DNA from: Bacteroides sp.
Lineage (GTDB): Bacteria; Bacteroidota; Bacteroidia; Bacteroidales; Muribaculaceae
NCBI GenBank assembly: GCA_014802105.1
Contig: JAAVCX010000016.1
Coordinates: forward strand, 48,283-112,282
Length of the DNA stretch: 64,000 nt
Direction of reading: 5' to 3'
In this document: piece after piece, positions 1-8,259 of the stretch
Layout of the letters: each line of letters starts with the position of its first letter
Position numbering within the stretch: position 1 is the stretch's first letter
The notes under the pieces: generated by a model
The model's database searches: none
The model's input: the letters and a program-made list of their open reading frames with translations, nothing else
Told to the model about the DNA's origin: nothing
Program-made: the position numbers and the translations under genes

Positions 1-18
1 TAGTTCGGGGATATTTCT

Positions 19-26
19 TAACTTTG
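19..26 (+). promoter_or_regulatory. Promoter -7 box upstream of dnaE
   Basis: TAACTTTG matches the Bacteroidota sigma-ABfr -7 consensus TAnnTTTG. The matching -33 box would lie at or before the left edge of the window. A transcript would start near 33, giving dnaE a leader of about 100 nt. Confidence 0.6.
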
Positions 27-56
27 GACTCCGAAAAAAACAGTAGCTTGGCGCGT

Positions 57-94
57 GGCTATGTGCCGTAGGAGCGAAAGCCCGTGACATAGCC
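57..94 (+). other. Hairpin in the dnaE leader
   Basis: GGCTATGT (57-64) is fully complementary to ACATAGCC (87-94). Inside, GG-A-GC and GC-CC can pair across a GAAA tetraloop with a bulged A. The structure falls between the -7 box and the dnaE start, so it would be in the 5' untranslated leader. No known riboswitch consensus is recognised. Confidence 0.4.
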
Positions 95-130
95 TCAGCC
101 GTTGGTAGTAACTCTCTCCACACCTAATCC

Positions 131-3100
131 ATGGCAACTCCCCCCGATTTCGTCCACCTCCACGTCCACAGCCAGTATTCACTGCTCGACGGTCAGGCCT
201 CGGTCACAGGTCTGGTCGACAAGGCTATGGATCTCGGCATGCCCGGCTTTGCTCTCACCGACCATGGCAATATGTTCGGTATCAAGGAGCTGGCCAACTA
301 CGTAGGGAAAGTCAAGAAAAAATATAAAGGTAAACTCCAGGAGGCCAATGAGAAACTCGCCGCCGCTACCGACGAGGGCGAGCGTGAGGCTCTCGAGGCC
401 GAGATTGCCAGGCTGAAGAAGAAGGTGGCTTTCAAGCCCATCTTCGGCTGCGAGATGTATGTGGCCAAAGGCGACCTCGACGACCGGTCGGATAAAACCG
501 ACAAGGGGCGCCACCTGGTAGTGCTCGCAAAAAATCTCAAAGGATATAAGAACCTCATCAAGATAGTCTCCCAGGCCCACACCGAAGGCTTCTATCACCA
601 TCCGCGCACCGACAAGAAAGCCCTGGCCGCCCATCGCGAGGGGCTCATAGTCTGCTCGGCCTGTCTGGGTGGCGAGATACCGCGGCTGATCATGAACGGT
701 CAGCTCGAGGAGGCCGACCGCCAGGTGAAATGGTGGAAGGAAACCTTTGGCGACGATTACTACATAGAGCTTCAGCGCCACCCGACCGATATACCCGGTG
801 CCAACCGCGAGACTTTCCAGCGCCAGCAGGAGGTCAACCCCGTGCTCATCGATCTGGCGCGGCGAAACGACATCAAGATCATCGCCACCAACGACTCCCA
901 CTTCATCAACGCCGAGGATGCCGAGGCCCACGACCGCCTCATCTGTATCTCCACCAACAACTATCTCCTCGACGCCGACCGCATGCGCTACACCAAGCAG
1001 GAGTGGTTCAAGTCTCAGGAGGAGATGGCCGCCATCTTCCCCGATCTGCCCGAGGCGCTGAGCAACACTTTGGAGATCCTCGACAAGGTCGAGACCTATT
1101 CGATCGACCACGCGCCGATCATGCCCTTCTTCGAGATTCCCGAGGAGTTTGGCACCGAGGAGGAATATCGCTCGCGCATCACCGAGCAGGAGCTCTTCGA
1201 GGAGTTCACCCGCGACGAGAACGGCAACGTGGTGCTCTCGCCCGAAAAGGCCCAGGCCAAGATCGACAAGCTCGGAGGCTACGACAAGCTCTACCGCATC
1301 AAGTTTGAGGCCGACTATCTGGCCAAACTCGCCTACGAGGGAGCCGACCGCCGCTATGGCTCGCCCCTCACCCCCGAGCTCGAGGAGCGTATACGCTTCG
1401 AGCTCTACATCATGAAGACCATGGGCTTCCCGGGCTACTTCCTCATCGTGCAGGACTTCATCAACGTGGCCCGCCGTGAGCTCGGAGTCTCCGTCGGGCC
1501 CGGACGTGGATCAGCCGCCGGTAGCGTGGTGGCCTACTGTCTGGGCATCACTCAGGTCGATCCGATAAAATATGACCTCCTGTTCGAGCGTTTCCTCAAC
1601 CCCGACCGTATCTCCCTGCCCGATATCGACGTCGACTTCGACGACGACGGCCGAGCCGATGTGCTCCACTATGTGACCGAGAAGTATGGCGCCGAGAAGG
1701 TGGCCCATATCATCACCTTCGGCACCATGGCCGCCAAGAGCGCTATCAAGGATGTGGCCCGTGTCGAGCAGTTGCCCCTGCCCGAGAGCAACCGTCTGGC
1801 CAATCTGGTGCCCAAGCGTATGCCCGACGGCCCCGACGGCAAGACCCTCAAGACCAATCTCAAGAACTGCTACGAGTTTGTCCCCGAGTTCGGGCCCGAG
1901 CTCTCCTCGCGCGATCCCCTCGTCAGGGAGACTCTCGAGTATGCCCGCAGGCTGGAGGGTAATGTGCGCAACACCGGAGTCCACGCCTGTGGCGTGATCA
2001 TCTGCCGCGACCCGATCACCGACTGGGTGCCCGTGGCTACCGCCGTCGATAAAAATCCCGGCTCGTCGGGCAACGACAAGATGATCGTGACCCAGTATGA
2101 AGGCTCGATTATCGAAGACACCGGCCTCATCAAGATGGACTTCCTGGGCCTCAAGACCCTCTCCATCATCAAGGAGGCGATACACAATATACGCGAGACC
2201 CGCGGCATCGAGGTAGACATCGATGCTATCGACATAGACGACCGCAAGACCTACGAGCTCTACTGCAACGGTGCCACCACGGGCACATTCCAGTTTGAGT
2301 CGGCCGGCATGCAGAAATATCTGCGCGAGCTTCAGCCCTCGACCTTCGAGGATCTCATAGCCATGAACGCCCTCTACCGCCCGGGCCCGATGGATTATAT
2401 CCCCGACTTCATTGCCCGTAAGCACGGACGCAGCCCCATCACCTACGACATCCCGGTGATGGAGAAGTATCTCAAGGACACATACGGAGTCACCGTCTAT
2501 CAGGAGCAGGTCATGCTCCTGTCGCGACTGCTGGCCAACTTCACCCGCGGCCAGAGCGACTCCCTGCGTAAAGCGATGGGCAAGAAGCTCATCGACAAGA
2601 TGAACGAGCTCGAGGCTCTCTTCATGGAGGGGGGACAGGCCAACGGTCATGACCCCAAGGTGCTCACCAAGATCTGGAACGACTGGAAGAAGTTCGCATC
2701 ATACGCCTTCAACAAGTCTCACGCCACCTGCTACTCGTGGGTAGCCTTCCAGACGGCATGGCTCAAGGCCAACTACCCCTCGGAATATATGGCTGCCGTG
2801 CTGACGCGCAACCGCTCCGACATCACCAAGCTCACCGGCTTCATGGACGAGTGTAAGCGCATGCACATACGAGTGCTCGGGCCCGATGTCAACGAGAGCT
2901 TCATGGAGTTTGGTGTCAACAAAAAAGGCGACATACGCTTCGGACTCGCCGCCATCAAGGGCGTGGGCGAGAACGTGGTCAAGACCATCATCGAGACCCG
3001 CGATACCGACGGGCCCTTCGAGAGTCCCTACGACTTTATCGAGCGTCTCCCGGCCGGCACCGTCAACCGGCGCACCCTCGAGGCTCTGGTTCTGGCAGGA

Positions 3101-3940
3101 GCTTTCGACAGTTTCGCCGACTTCAAGCGCGAGGACTTCTTAGGCGAAAACTCCAGAGGGGAGACTTTCAGCGAACTGCTCGTGCGCTACGGACAGGCCT
3201 ATCAGCAGAGCCGCATGTCGTCGGCCATGTCGCTCTTCGGCGACGATGCCGAGCTCTCCATCTCGGGACGTCCGCCCGTGACTCCCGCCTCAGAGTGGCC
3301 TATGGCCATCAGGCTCGAGAAGGAGAGAGAGCTCGTGGGCATGTATCTCTCGGCCCATCCCCTCGACCCCTACTGGATGGAACTCAACCACGGCATGGGT
3401 TGCACCGTCAAGGAATTTACCGAGAGCACTCCCGTCGAGGGCTCGGAGCTCAAGCTCGGAGGCATGGTGGTCGACTTCACCACTCGCCAGGGACGCAACG
3501 GCCCATTCGGTATACTCAAGATCGAGGACTTCTCGGGAAGCACCGAGTTCATGCTCTTCGGCGACACCTATTACAGCTTCCACAACTTCGGCATAGCCGG
3601 CACCCCCATACTCATCACCGGCGAGTGGCAGAGGCGTTTCGCCAATTCCGACCTGCGCTTCAATATCAAGAATATCCAGCTCCTCGAGCATGTGAAGGGC
3701 AAACTCATCAAGCGCATCACCGTCGACCTGGCCACCACCCAGCTGTCCGACCTGCTCAGAGGTGTGATCAATGACTGCACGGCAGGCGAGGGTATACCCA
3801 CCGGCGAGCTCGCCTTCCGCATTTTCGACCCCTCGATCAACCGTTCGGTGAGACTCTCGGCCGGCCGGCGCATACATATCACACGCTCGCTCGTCGAGAC
3901 CCTCGAGCAGGAAAACCTCCACTTCTCAATCAATGACTGA
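131..3940 (+). CDS. dnaE: DNA polymerase III subunit alpha
   Basis: Catalytic subunit of the replicative DNA polymerase, cytoplasmic. The 1269-residue product starts with a PHP domain (HLHVHSQYSLLDG, residues about 8-20). A charged, helical insert of roughly 35 residues follows near 63-98, as in other Bacteroidales DnaE proteins I remember. The polymerase core has GPGRGSAAGS near 456 and the catalytic aspartates in LPDIDVDFDDDGR near 496. A helix-hairpin-helix (IKGVGENV) lies near 941 and an OB-fold near 1110-1190. The C-terminus lacks an obvious exonuclease, as expected for DnaE rather than PolC. The ATG at 131 is chosen because the PHP motif starts seven residues later and a -7 box lies about 105 nt upstream. 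Length is normal for the phylum. Confidence 0.97.
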   Translation: MATPPDFVHLHVHSQYSLLDGQASVTGLVDKAMDLGMPGFALTDHGNMFGIKELANYVGKVKKKYKGKLQEANEKLAAATDEGEREALEAEIARLKKKVAFKPIFGCEMYVAKGDLDDRSDKTDKGRHLVVLAKNLKGYKNLIKIVSQAHTEGFYHHPRTDKKALAAHREGLIVCSACLGGEIPRLIMNGQLEEADRQVKWWKETFGDDYYIELQRHPTDIPGANRETFQRQQEVNPVLIDLARRNDIKIIATNDSHFINAEDAEAHDRLICISTNNYLLDADRMRYTKQEWFKSQEEMAAIFPDLPEALSNTLEILDKVETYSIDHAPIMPFFEIPEEFGTEEEYRSRITEQELFEEFTRDENGNVVLSPEKAQAKIDKLGGYDKLYRIKFEADYLAKLAYEGADRRYGSPLTPELEERIRFELYIMKTMGFPGYFLIVQDFINVARRELGVSVGPGRGSAAGSVVAYCLGITQVDPIKYDLLFERFLNPDRISLPDIDVDFDDDGRADVLHYVTEKYGAEKVAHIITFGTMAAKSAIKDVARVEQLPLPESNRLANLVPKRMPDGPDGKTLKTNLKNCYEFVPEFGPELSSRDPLVRETLEYARRLEGNVRNTGVHACGVIICRDPITDWVPVATAVDKNPGSSGNDKMIVTQYEGSIIEDTGLIKMDFLGLKTLSIIKEAIHNIRETRGIEVDIDAIDIDDRKTYELYCNGATTGTFQFESAGMQKYLRELQPSTFEDLIAMNALYRPGPMDYIPDFIARKHGRSPITYDIPVMEKYLKDTYGVTVYQEQVMLLSRLLANFTRGQSDSLRKAMGKKLIDKMNELEALFMEGGQANGHDPKVLTKIWNDWKKFASYAFNKSHATCYSWVAFQTAWLKANYPSEYMAAVLTRNRSDITKLTGFMDECKRMHIRVLGPDVNESFMEFGVNKKGDIRFGLAAIKGVGENVVKTIIETRDTDGPFESPYDFIERLPAGTVNRRTLEALVLAGAFDSFADFKREDFLGENSRGETFSELLVRYGQAYQQSRMSSAMSLFGDDAELSISGRPPVTPASEWPMAIRLEKERELVGMYLSAHPLDPYWMELNHGMGCTVKEFTESTPVEGSELKLGGMVVDFTTRQGRNGPFGILKIEDFSGSTEFMLFGDTYYSFHNFGIAGTPILITGEWQRRFANSDLRFNIKNIQLLEHVKGKLIKRITVDLATTQLSDLLRGVINDCTAGEGIPTGELAFRIFDPSINRSVRLSAGRRIHITRSLVETLEQENLHFSIND

Positions 3941-3992
3941 CAATATTATTAAGATATAATTCTTTATTATCCACCTATAACACGAAACAACC

Positions 3993-4313
3993 ATGACATT
4001 CACTGATCAGAACGTACACGAAATCATCGCATCGGGCAAGCCCGTAGTAATCGACTTCTGGGCCACCTGGTGTGGGCCCTGCGTGCGCATGGCTCCCATT
4101 GTCGAAGAGCTCGCCCAGGAGTATGAGGGCAGCGTAGTAATCGGTAAATACAACATCGAGGAGGAGAACGATCTCGCCATGAAGTATCGCATCATGTCGA
4201 TCCCCACCATCCTCTTCTTCAAGAACGGCGAGCAGATCTCAAGCCTCCGCATGGCCGGTGCCCAGCAGAAGGCCGACCTCAAGGCCCGCATCGAGGAGCT
4301 CCTCGCCAAGTAA
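3993..4313 (+). CDS. trxA: Thioredoxin
   Basis: Small cytoplasmic disulfide reductase of 106 residues. The active site WCGPC is at residues 26-30 within FWATWCGPC, and the cis-proline loop appears as MSIPT near residue 70. There is no signal peptide, so it is a cytosolic thioredoxin rather than a periplasmic one such as the protein at 33315. It lies 52 nt after dnaE on the same strand and is followed by a strong terminator, so the two may be cotranscribed; a separate promoter was not clear. Length and motif order match TrxA throughout. Confidence 0.95.
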   Translation: MTFTDQNVHEIIASGKPVVIDFWATWCGPCVRMAPIVEELAQEYEGSVVIGKYNIEEENDLAMKYRIMSIPTILFFKNGEQISSLRMAGAQQKADLKARIEELLAK

Positions 4314-4342
4314 TTAGCCAACCCATCCCCTCCAATACCATT

Positions 4343-4380
4343 AACGCCGGGACACCATCACGTGTCCCGGCGTTATTTCT
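4343..4380 (+). terminator. Rho-independent terminator after trxA
   Basis: A perfect 13-bp stem (AACGCCGGGACAC at 4343-4355 with its complement at 4362-4374) and a 6-nt loop, followed by a short T-rich tail. It separates the dnaE-trxA unit from the AT-rich islet. Confidence 0.85.
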
Positions 4381-4467
4381 TGCCCTGTCGGATAATTTAT
4401 CTGACTGAAAAAAATTTTGCGACAGAGCGTGATATTTGGAAAATAATTTGTAATTTCGCAAATGCAG

Positions 4468-4785
4468 ACCGCTTGCAGAGGCCCGGTTCCGGGCAATGTG
4501 GGTGGGATTGTATTAAATATTTAGGAAGCGTTTACTCAACGCTCTTTCTTGGCGATCAGAAACTTCGCAACTTTCAATTACCGTCAGGATTGTAGCAGAC
4601 AGTAGATGCCCATTGTGGATATGTATATTCCTCTGATGGCAGGCACGTGAGTGTCAGCCATCGGTTCAGTTACACATATTCAGCGTGAGGCCTCTGCGTG
4701 TTTGCTCGTTCTACGGTAATGGGCATTGCGAAGGCCTCTGATTGCGGAACGAGCAAGCGGTACGGCTCTCACGTTTTCTTTTTTT
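4468..4785 (+). ncRNA. Candidate structured RNA or leader element
   Basis: About 320 nt with no credible ORF and many mutually consistent helices. ACCGCTTGC (4468-4476) is complementary to GCAAGCGGT (4753-4761), and AGAGGCC (4477-4483) to GGCCTCT (4733-4739); together they could close the element. ATGCCCATT (4606-4614) is complementary to AATGGGCAT (4718-4726), which lies in the loop of a 12-bp stem 4700-4711/4747-4758, making a pseudoknot. 4635-4662 is a hairpin with a GTGA (GNRA) tetraloop and one A.A mismatch; 4617-4624 pairs with 4674-4681 around it. 4527-4532 pairs with 4538-4543. CGTGAG (4684-4689) pairs with CTCACG (4768-4773), followed directly by a T-tract (4774-4785). The strand is inferred from the T-tract and the downstream gene. 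No named RNA family was recognised with certainty, and no good upstream promoter was found. Confidence 0.6.
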
Positions 4786-4832
4786 ACTCAAATGCCTATG
4801 AGGAGGGCCCTGGGGCAAGGTAAACTAATCTA

Positions 4833-6590
4833 ATGAAAAAGTTTTTGCTTTTATCCATGCTTTTGGCGATGATGTCGTTGAATGCTTTAGCAGCAATCCC
4901 GACTATTTCTACCAACGGTAGTGTGAGGATACCTATGATGCAGGGATACTTCTCACGAGTTGACACCTTTGCTACTGAGTTCACTAACAAACGTTTCAAA
5001 TTTGTCGAAAATCAGACTATTCCGTCAATCACCATCGGCTCAGAGGTATATTCCGGCTATCTCAATGAAGAGAGTACCCGTATTTACTGGCCTATCGGAA
5101 TTACGGCAGATGATGTGCTTCCCACAGATGAAACCTCTACGAAACAAGTGAAGATTTCGTATAACATTTCGGATGTCAAAGTGATTGATTTGACCGACAA
5201 TACCGAAGGTACACTTAGGTCAATGGTAGCTGCCTCCAACACATTTCTGACACTAAATCAAAATATTGTTCTCAGCAAATATCTGCCTACCAATTACGCA
5301 TTATCTACCTATAACAAAATCGACGTGACAAGTCCATCGAAATTGTCGGATCCGGCGCGTGGATCTTCCAAGAAACTCTACGGTAAATATGAAGTAAGAA
5401 TTGAAACTGTTGATCCTAACGTCCTGCCTCACTCTTTTACCCCTGATAAAAATTTTGACTCCACTACCTCACTTGCCCAGGCCATTGTTATTAAGGAAGA
5501 TGGAACAGAAGTGGACCGTTTTGATATTACAATAGAGTCAGAAAGCACATTCTCTACATTTATTGACCGCCCCATCACCGACGACGGCAAATACTATATT
5601 ATATATGACGCTCCCGGAGCCATGAGATTTTATGATATGGCTAAAGATAACAACCCGGCTCCTATACATCTGGCTCCTATTAAAGTAGGCCCGTATATTA
5701 TTGACAGCAACAGCGCCGAGAAATTTGTGTGTGGAACAGCTGTAAGTCAACCCCTCGCATCCACAATCTATACTGACGATTTACCCTCGGAATGGCGAGT
5801 TGAAGTAAAAAACGCCAACCACACCTTTCAGGCGGCAGGTTCTGACCTCAACACCTTAGAACTCCTATGCATAAATGCATCGGATACTATCAAAGTTAAT
5901 CCCGAGATAAGATTTGAAAACAAGGAAGTAGTGATTTCTCTCAAAGAGGTCAATGACGAAATTCTGAAACAGGCCTCTCCTGCTAAGAAATACACTCTTA
6001 GAATACCAACCATATACAAGTTCATCTCCGGCACCACCGACAACGGGGAAACAATCACATTCAACAACTCCACGTCTATCTCCACCACATACAATCTCTC
6101 TGTTCCGGCTCCCGCTGGCAGCCTCAATGCTTATGTGAAACATCCCGCTGATGAACTGGAACTCGGGGAAGGCGAGGAAATATCCCTCAAACTGGGCACT
6201 GAAAACATCGCTTCCCACCAGATATTTTTCCGCTGGACACCGGAAGAATCGACGGTATATTACAATAGCCGGGCCGCTGAGACTGACGAGAATGGCTTCA
6301 TCGAACATACCGGAGACATCACCATAGCCGGCCCCGGCACACTCGAATACTACACCCGCCTGAGCAACACCACCTCGGATGTGAAATCGATACGTGTAGT
6401 AGCCAAAGAGCCTGACGGAGAGGATCCCGACATCTCCACCGGGTTGAACAAGATTTCATCTGACACCTGCGAGGAGGGAGCCGAAGTCTACTATCGCCTT
6501 GACGGAACGCGTGCCACCAATCTCGCCTCGCCCGGAATCTATATATGCAAGAGCCCCTCAGGAACCACCCGTAAAGTCCTGGTAAAGTAA
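4833..6590 (+). CDS. Secreted protein of unknown function, C-terminal sorting-like motif
   Basis: A 585-residue protein I do not recognise. It begins with a signal peptide (MKKFLLLSMLLAMMSLNALA) followed by a long region rich in Thr, Ser, Ile and Asp and predicted by eye to be beta-structured. There is no lipobox and no transmembrane helix after the signal. The last 35 residues (YYRLDGTRATN, then GIYICKSPSG and KVLVK) resemble the C-terminal module often seen on Bacteroidales secreted proteins and on two other proteins in this window. Codon use is more AT-rich than dnaE or dxr. It lies 48 nt after the T-tract of the candidate RNA element, which may be its leader. Surface or extracellular location is inferred; function is unknown. 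Confidence 0.7.
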   Translation: MKKFLLLSMLLAMMSLNALAAIPTISTNGSVRIPMMQGYFSRVDTFATEFTNKRFKFVENQTIPSITIGSEVYSGYLNEESTRIYWPIGITADDVLPTDETSTKQVKISYNISDVKVIDLTDNTEGTLRSMVAASNTFLTLNQNIVLSKYLPTNYALSTYNKIDVTSPSKLSDPARGSSKKLYGKYEVRIETVDPNVLPHSFTPDKNFDSTTSLAQAIVIKEDGTEVDRFDITIESESTFSTFIDRPITDDGKYYIIYDAPGAMRFYDMAKDNNPAPIHLAPIKVGPYIIDSNSAEKFVCGTAVSQPLASTIYTDDLPSEWRVEVKNANHTFQAAGSDLNTLELLCINASDTIKVNPEIRFENKEVVISLKEVNDEILKQASPAKKYTLRIPTIYKFISGTTDNGETITFNNSTSISTTYNLSVPAPAGSLNAYVKHPADELELGEGEEISLKLGTENIASHQIFFRWTPEESTVYYNSRAAETDENGFIEHTGDITIAGPGTLEYYTRLSNTTSDVKSIRVVAKEPDGEDPDISTGLNKISSDTCEEGAEVYYRLDGTRATNLASPGIYICKSPSGTTRKVLVK

Positions 6591-6600
6591 CCGGGCGTTT

Positions 6601-6690
6601 AAATCAGTCCAACAAATACCGGAAGTTCAAAATCACTCCGGTAAATACTGGAAATCAATCCATCAAATACAGAAAGTTCAAAATCAATCC
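6601..6690. repeat. Degenerate tandem repeats
   Basis: Four imperfect units containing AAATCA-n-TCC followed by AAATA start near 6601, 6630, 6652 and 6681. At a larger scale, the 39-nt segment from 6601 recurs at 6652 with five mismatches. The repeat lies between the secreted protein and its terminator and is not coding. Confidence 0.6.
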
Positions 6691-6740
6691 ACAAATAGAA
6701 ACCGCCGTTTCCGAAACGGCGGTTTCTATTTGTTTTATTT
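6691..6740 (+). terminator. Terminator hairpin with a 20-bp stem
   Basis: 6691-6710 is perfectly complementary to 6714-6733, leaving a 3-nt loop (CCG), and a T-rich tract follows. The stem contains GAAACCGCCGTTTC-like sequence that recurs at 6781-6810 in the next leader. Confidence 0.8.
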
Positions 6741-6744
6741 TTAC

Positions 6745-6775
6745 TTGTTCATCACAGGATAATTGTATATCTTTG
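6745..6775 (+). promoter_or_regulatory. Promoter of the ATPase gene
   Basis: TTG at 6745-6747, a 20-nt spacer and TATCTTTG at 6768-6775 make a complete Bacteroidota promoter. Transcription would start near 6781, inside the second hairpin. Confidence 0.8.
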
Positions 6776-6776
6776 C

Positions 6777-6815
6777 AAATAGAAACCACCGTTTCGGAAA
6801 CCACCGTTTCTATTT
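6777..6815 (+). repeat. Leader inverted repeat with duplicated GAAACCACCGTTTC
   Basis: AAATAGAAAC (6777-6786) is complementary to GTTTCTATTT (6806-6815). The interior holds two direct copies of GAAACCACCGTTTC 15 nt apart. The outer arms are the same as the outer arms of the terminator at 6691, so the two structures are related copies. Confidence 0.65.
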
Positions 6816-6831
6816 AAAAAAAAGATTGCCC

Positions 6832-8151
6832 ATGAGATTCTACAATAGAACGGAAGAGATAGCAACTCTTCACAAAATCCGCAAGCACTCAAAGGAGAAT
6901 GCCCAGTTCACGGTAGTCACCGGTCGACGCCGTATCGGGAAAACTTCACTCGTGCTGAAAGCTTACGAAGATACCACACTCCTTTATTTTTTCGTAGGGC
7001 GTAAAGCAGAGAACCTGCTATGTGAGGAATTCCGGCATGAAGTAGAGACAAAGATAGGAATAAAGATGGGTGGTACTCCAGCCAACTTTGCCGAACTGTT
7101 TGAGTTCCTGATGTCATTATCGAAAGAACGTGATTTCACATTGTTTATCGATGAGTTTCAGAACTTTTTCAGGGTGAATCCGTCGATATTCAGCGATATG
7201 CAGAAAATATGGGATTTGAACCACGATTCATCGAAAATCAATCTTATAGTCTGTGGATCGGTGTACTCGATGATGCTTAAGATATTTCGCGATAAGAAAG
7301 AACCACTCTATAATCGTCAGAACCGCTTCATGCACATAAAGGCATTCCGCCCCTCGGTGCTTAAAGAAATAATGAATGACTACGCCCCTGACCACAGCAA
7401 TGATGATCTACTGGCACTATATTCATTCACAGGAGGTGTGGCAAAATATGTACAACTCCTCGTTGACGATAAAGCATTCACCGTTGATTCTATGATTGAC
7501 AGCATCGTGAGTGCTGATTCCGTTTTTATAAATGAAGGACGTGCTATTCTTATTGAAGAATTCGGCAAAGACTATGACATATACTTCTCAATCCTTTCAG
7601 CAATAGCCTCCGGCAATACTAAGAGGACAGAAATTGAATCATTAATCGGCAAAGAGATCGGAGGATACCTGACACGCCTGGAGGACGATTACGGGATTAT
7701 CAAAAAGGAGACTCCACTTGGGGCCAAACCTTTGACAAAGAATGTCGTGTATACAATTCACGATAATTTCCTCACTTTCTGGTTCCGCTTCATTTTCAAA
7801 TACGGACACATTTTGGAAATAGGAGCTTATGAGCAACTGCGATTCCTGATCAAGCGAGACTATGCTACATTCTCGGGCAAGATGCTTGAACGCTACTTTT
7901 ACGCCAAGGCTGCGGAAAGCGGTAAATATACTATTTTGGGCAGATGGTGGAATCGTAAAGGAGAGTATGAGATTGACTTGATCGCAGCAAACGAGATTGA
8001 CAAGACTGCCGAGATTTATGAAATAAAACGCCAGAGAAGAAACATCAACATCGCGGACCTTGAAGAAAAAGTCCGGGCCATGCTGCCCCATACAAACATC
8101 CTGAAGGACTTCAATCTGGACATCCGCGGTCTCGACATGGATAATATGTAA
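6832..8151 (+). CDS. AAA-type ATPase with C-terminal PD-(D/E)XK-like domain (ATPase_2/DUF234 family)
   Basis: A 439-residue cytoplasmic protein. The N-terminal half is a P-loop ATPase: Walker A GRRRIGKTS about 30-38, Walker B TLFIDEFQNF about 105-114, and a sensor-like LIVCGSVYSMM near 141. A winged-helix-like region follows. The C-terminal domain contains GEYEIDLIA and, a few residues later, EIYEIKRQ, which fit the D...ExK core of PD-(D/E)XK nucleases, as in the DUF234 domain of this family. The ATG at 6832 is preferred over an upstream TTG because the predicted transcript starts near 6781 and MRFYNRTEE is the usual family N-terminus. Physiological substrate is unknown in this family; many members occur as scattered accessory genes, which fits the AT-rich islet here. 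Confidence 0.85.
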   Translation: MRFYNRTEEIATLHKIRKHSKENAQFTVVTGRRRIGKTSLVLKAYEDTTLLYFFVGRKAENLLCEEFRHEVETKIGIKMGGTPANFAELFEFLMSLSKERDFTLFIDEFQNFFRVNPSIFSDMQKIWDLNHDSSKINLIVCGSVYSMMLKIFRDKKEPLYNRQNRFMHIKAFRPSVLKEIMNDYAPDHSNDDLLALYSFTGGVAKYVQLLVDDKAFTVDSMIDSIVSADSVFINEGRAILIEEFGKDYDIYFSILSAIASGNTKRTEIESLIGKEIGGYLTRLEDDYGIIKKETPLGAKPLTKNVVYTIHDNFLTFWFRFIFKYGHILEIGAYEQLRFLIKRDYATFSGKMLERYFYAKAAESGKYTILGRWWNRKGEYEIDLIAANEIDKTAEIYEIKRQRRNINIADLEEKVRAMLPHTNILKDFNLDIRGLDMDNM

Positions 8152-8225
8152 TTTTCATGTCGTCCAATGTACTGAAATATTCTCTATAAGCATCTCAAAA
8201 CGAAGATCAGATATCAGAATTTCAG

Positions 8226-8233
8226 TATCTTTG
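8226..8233 (+). promoter_or_regulatory. Promoter -7 box of the DUF1593 gene
   Basis: TATCTTTG, an exact match to TAnnTTTG, 26 nt before the ATG at 8260. No clear -33 TTG at the usual distance. Confidence 0.55.
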
Positions 8234-8259
8234 TAAAGAATTAGCTCTTCACTATTGCT

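Noticed and set aside
4362..4595. A short ORF over the start of the structured element
   Set aside because: It overlaps the trxA terminator, has no conserved features and conflicts with the helices in the non-coding element.
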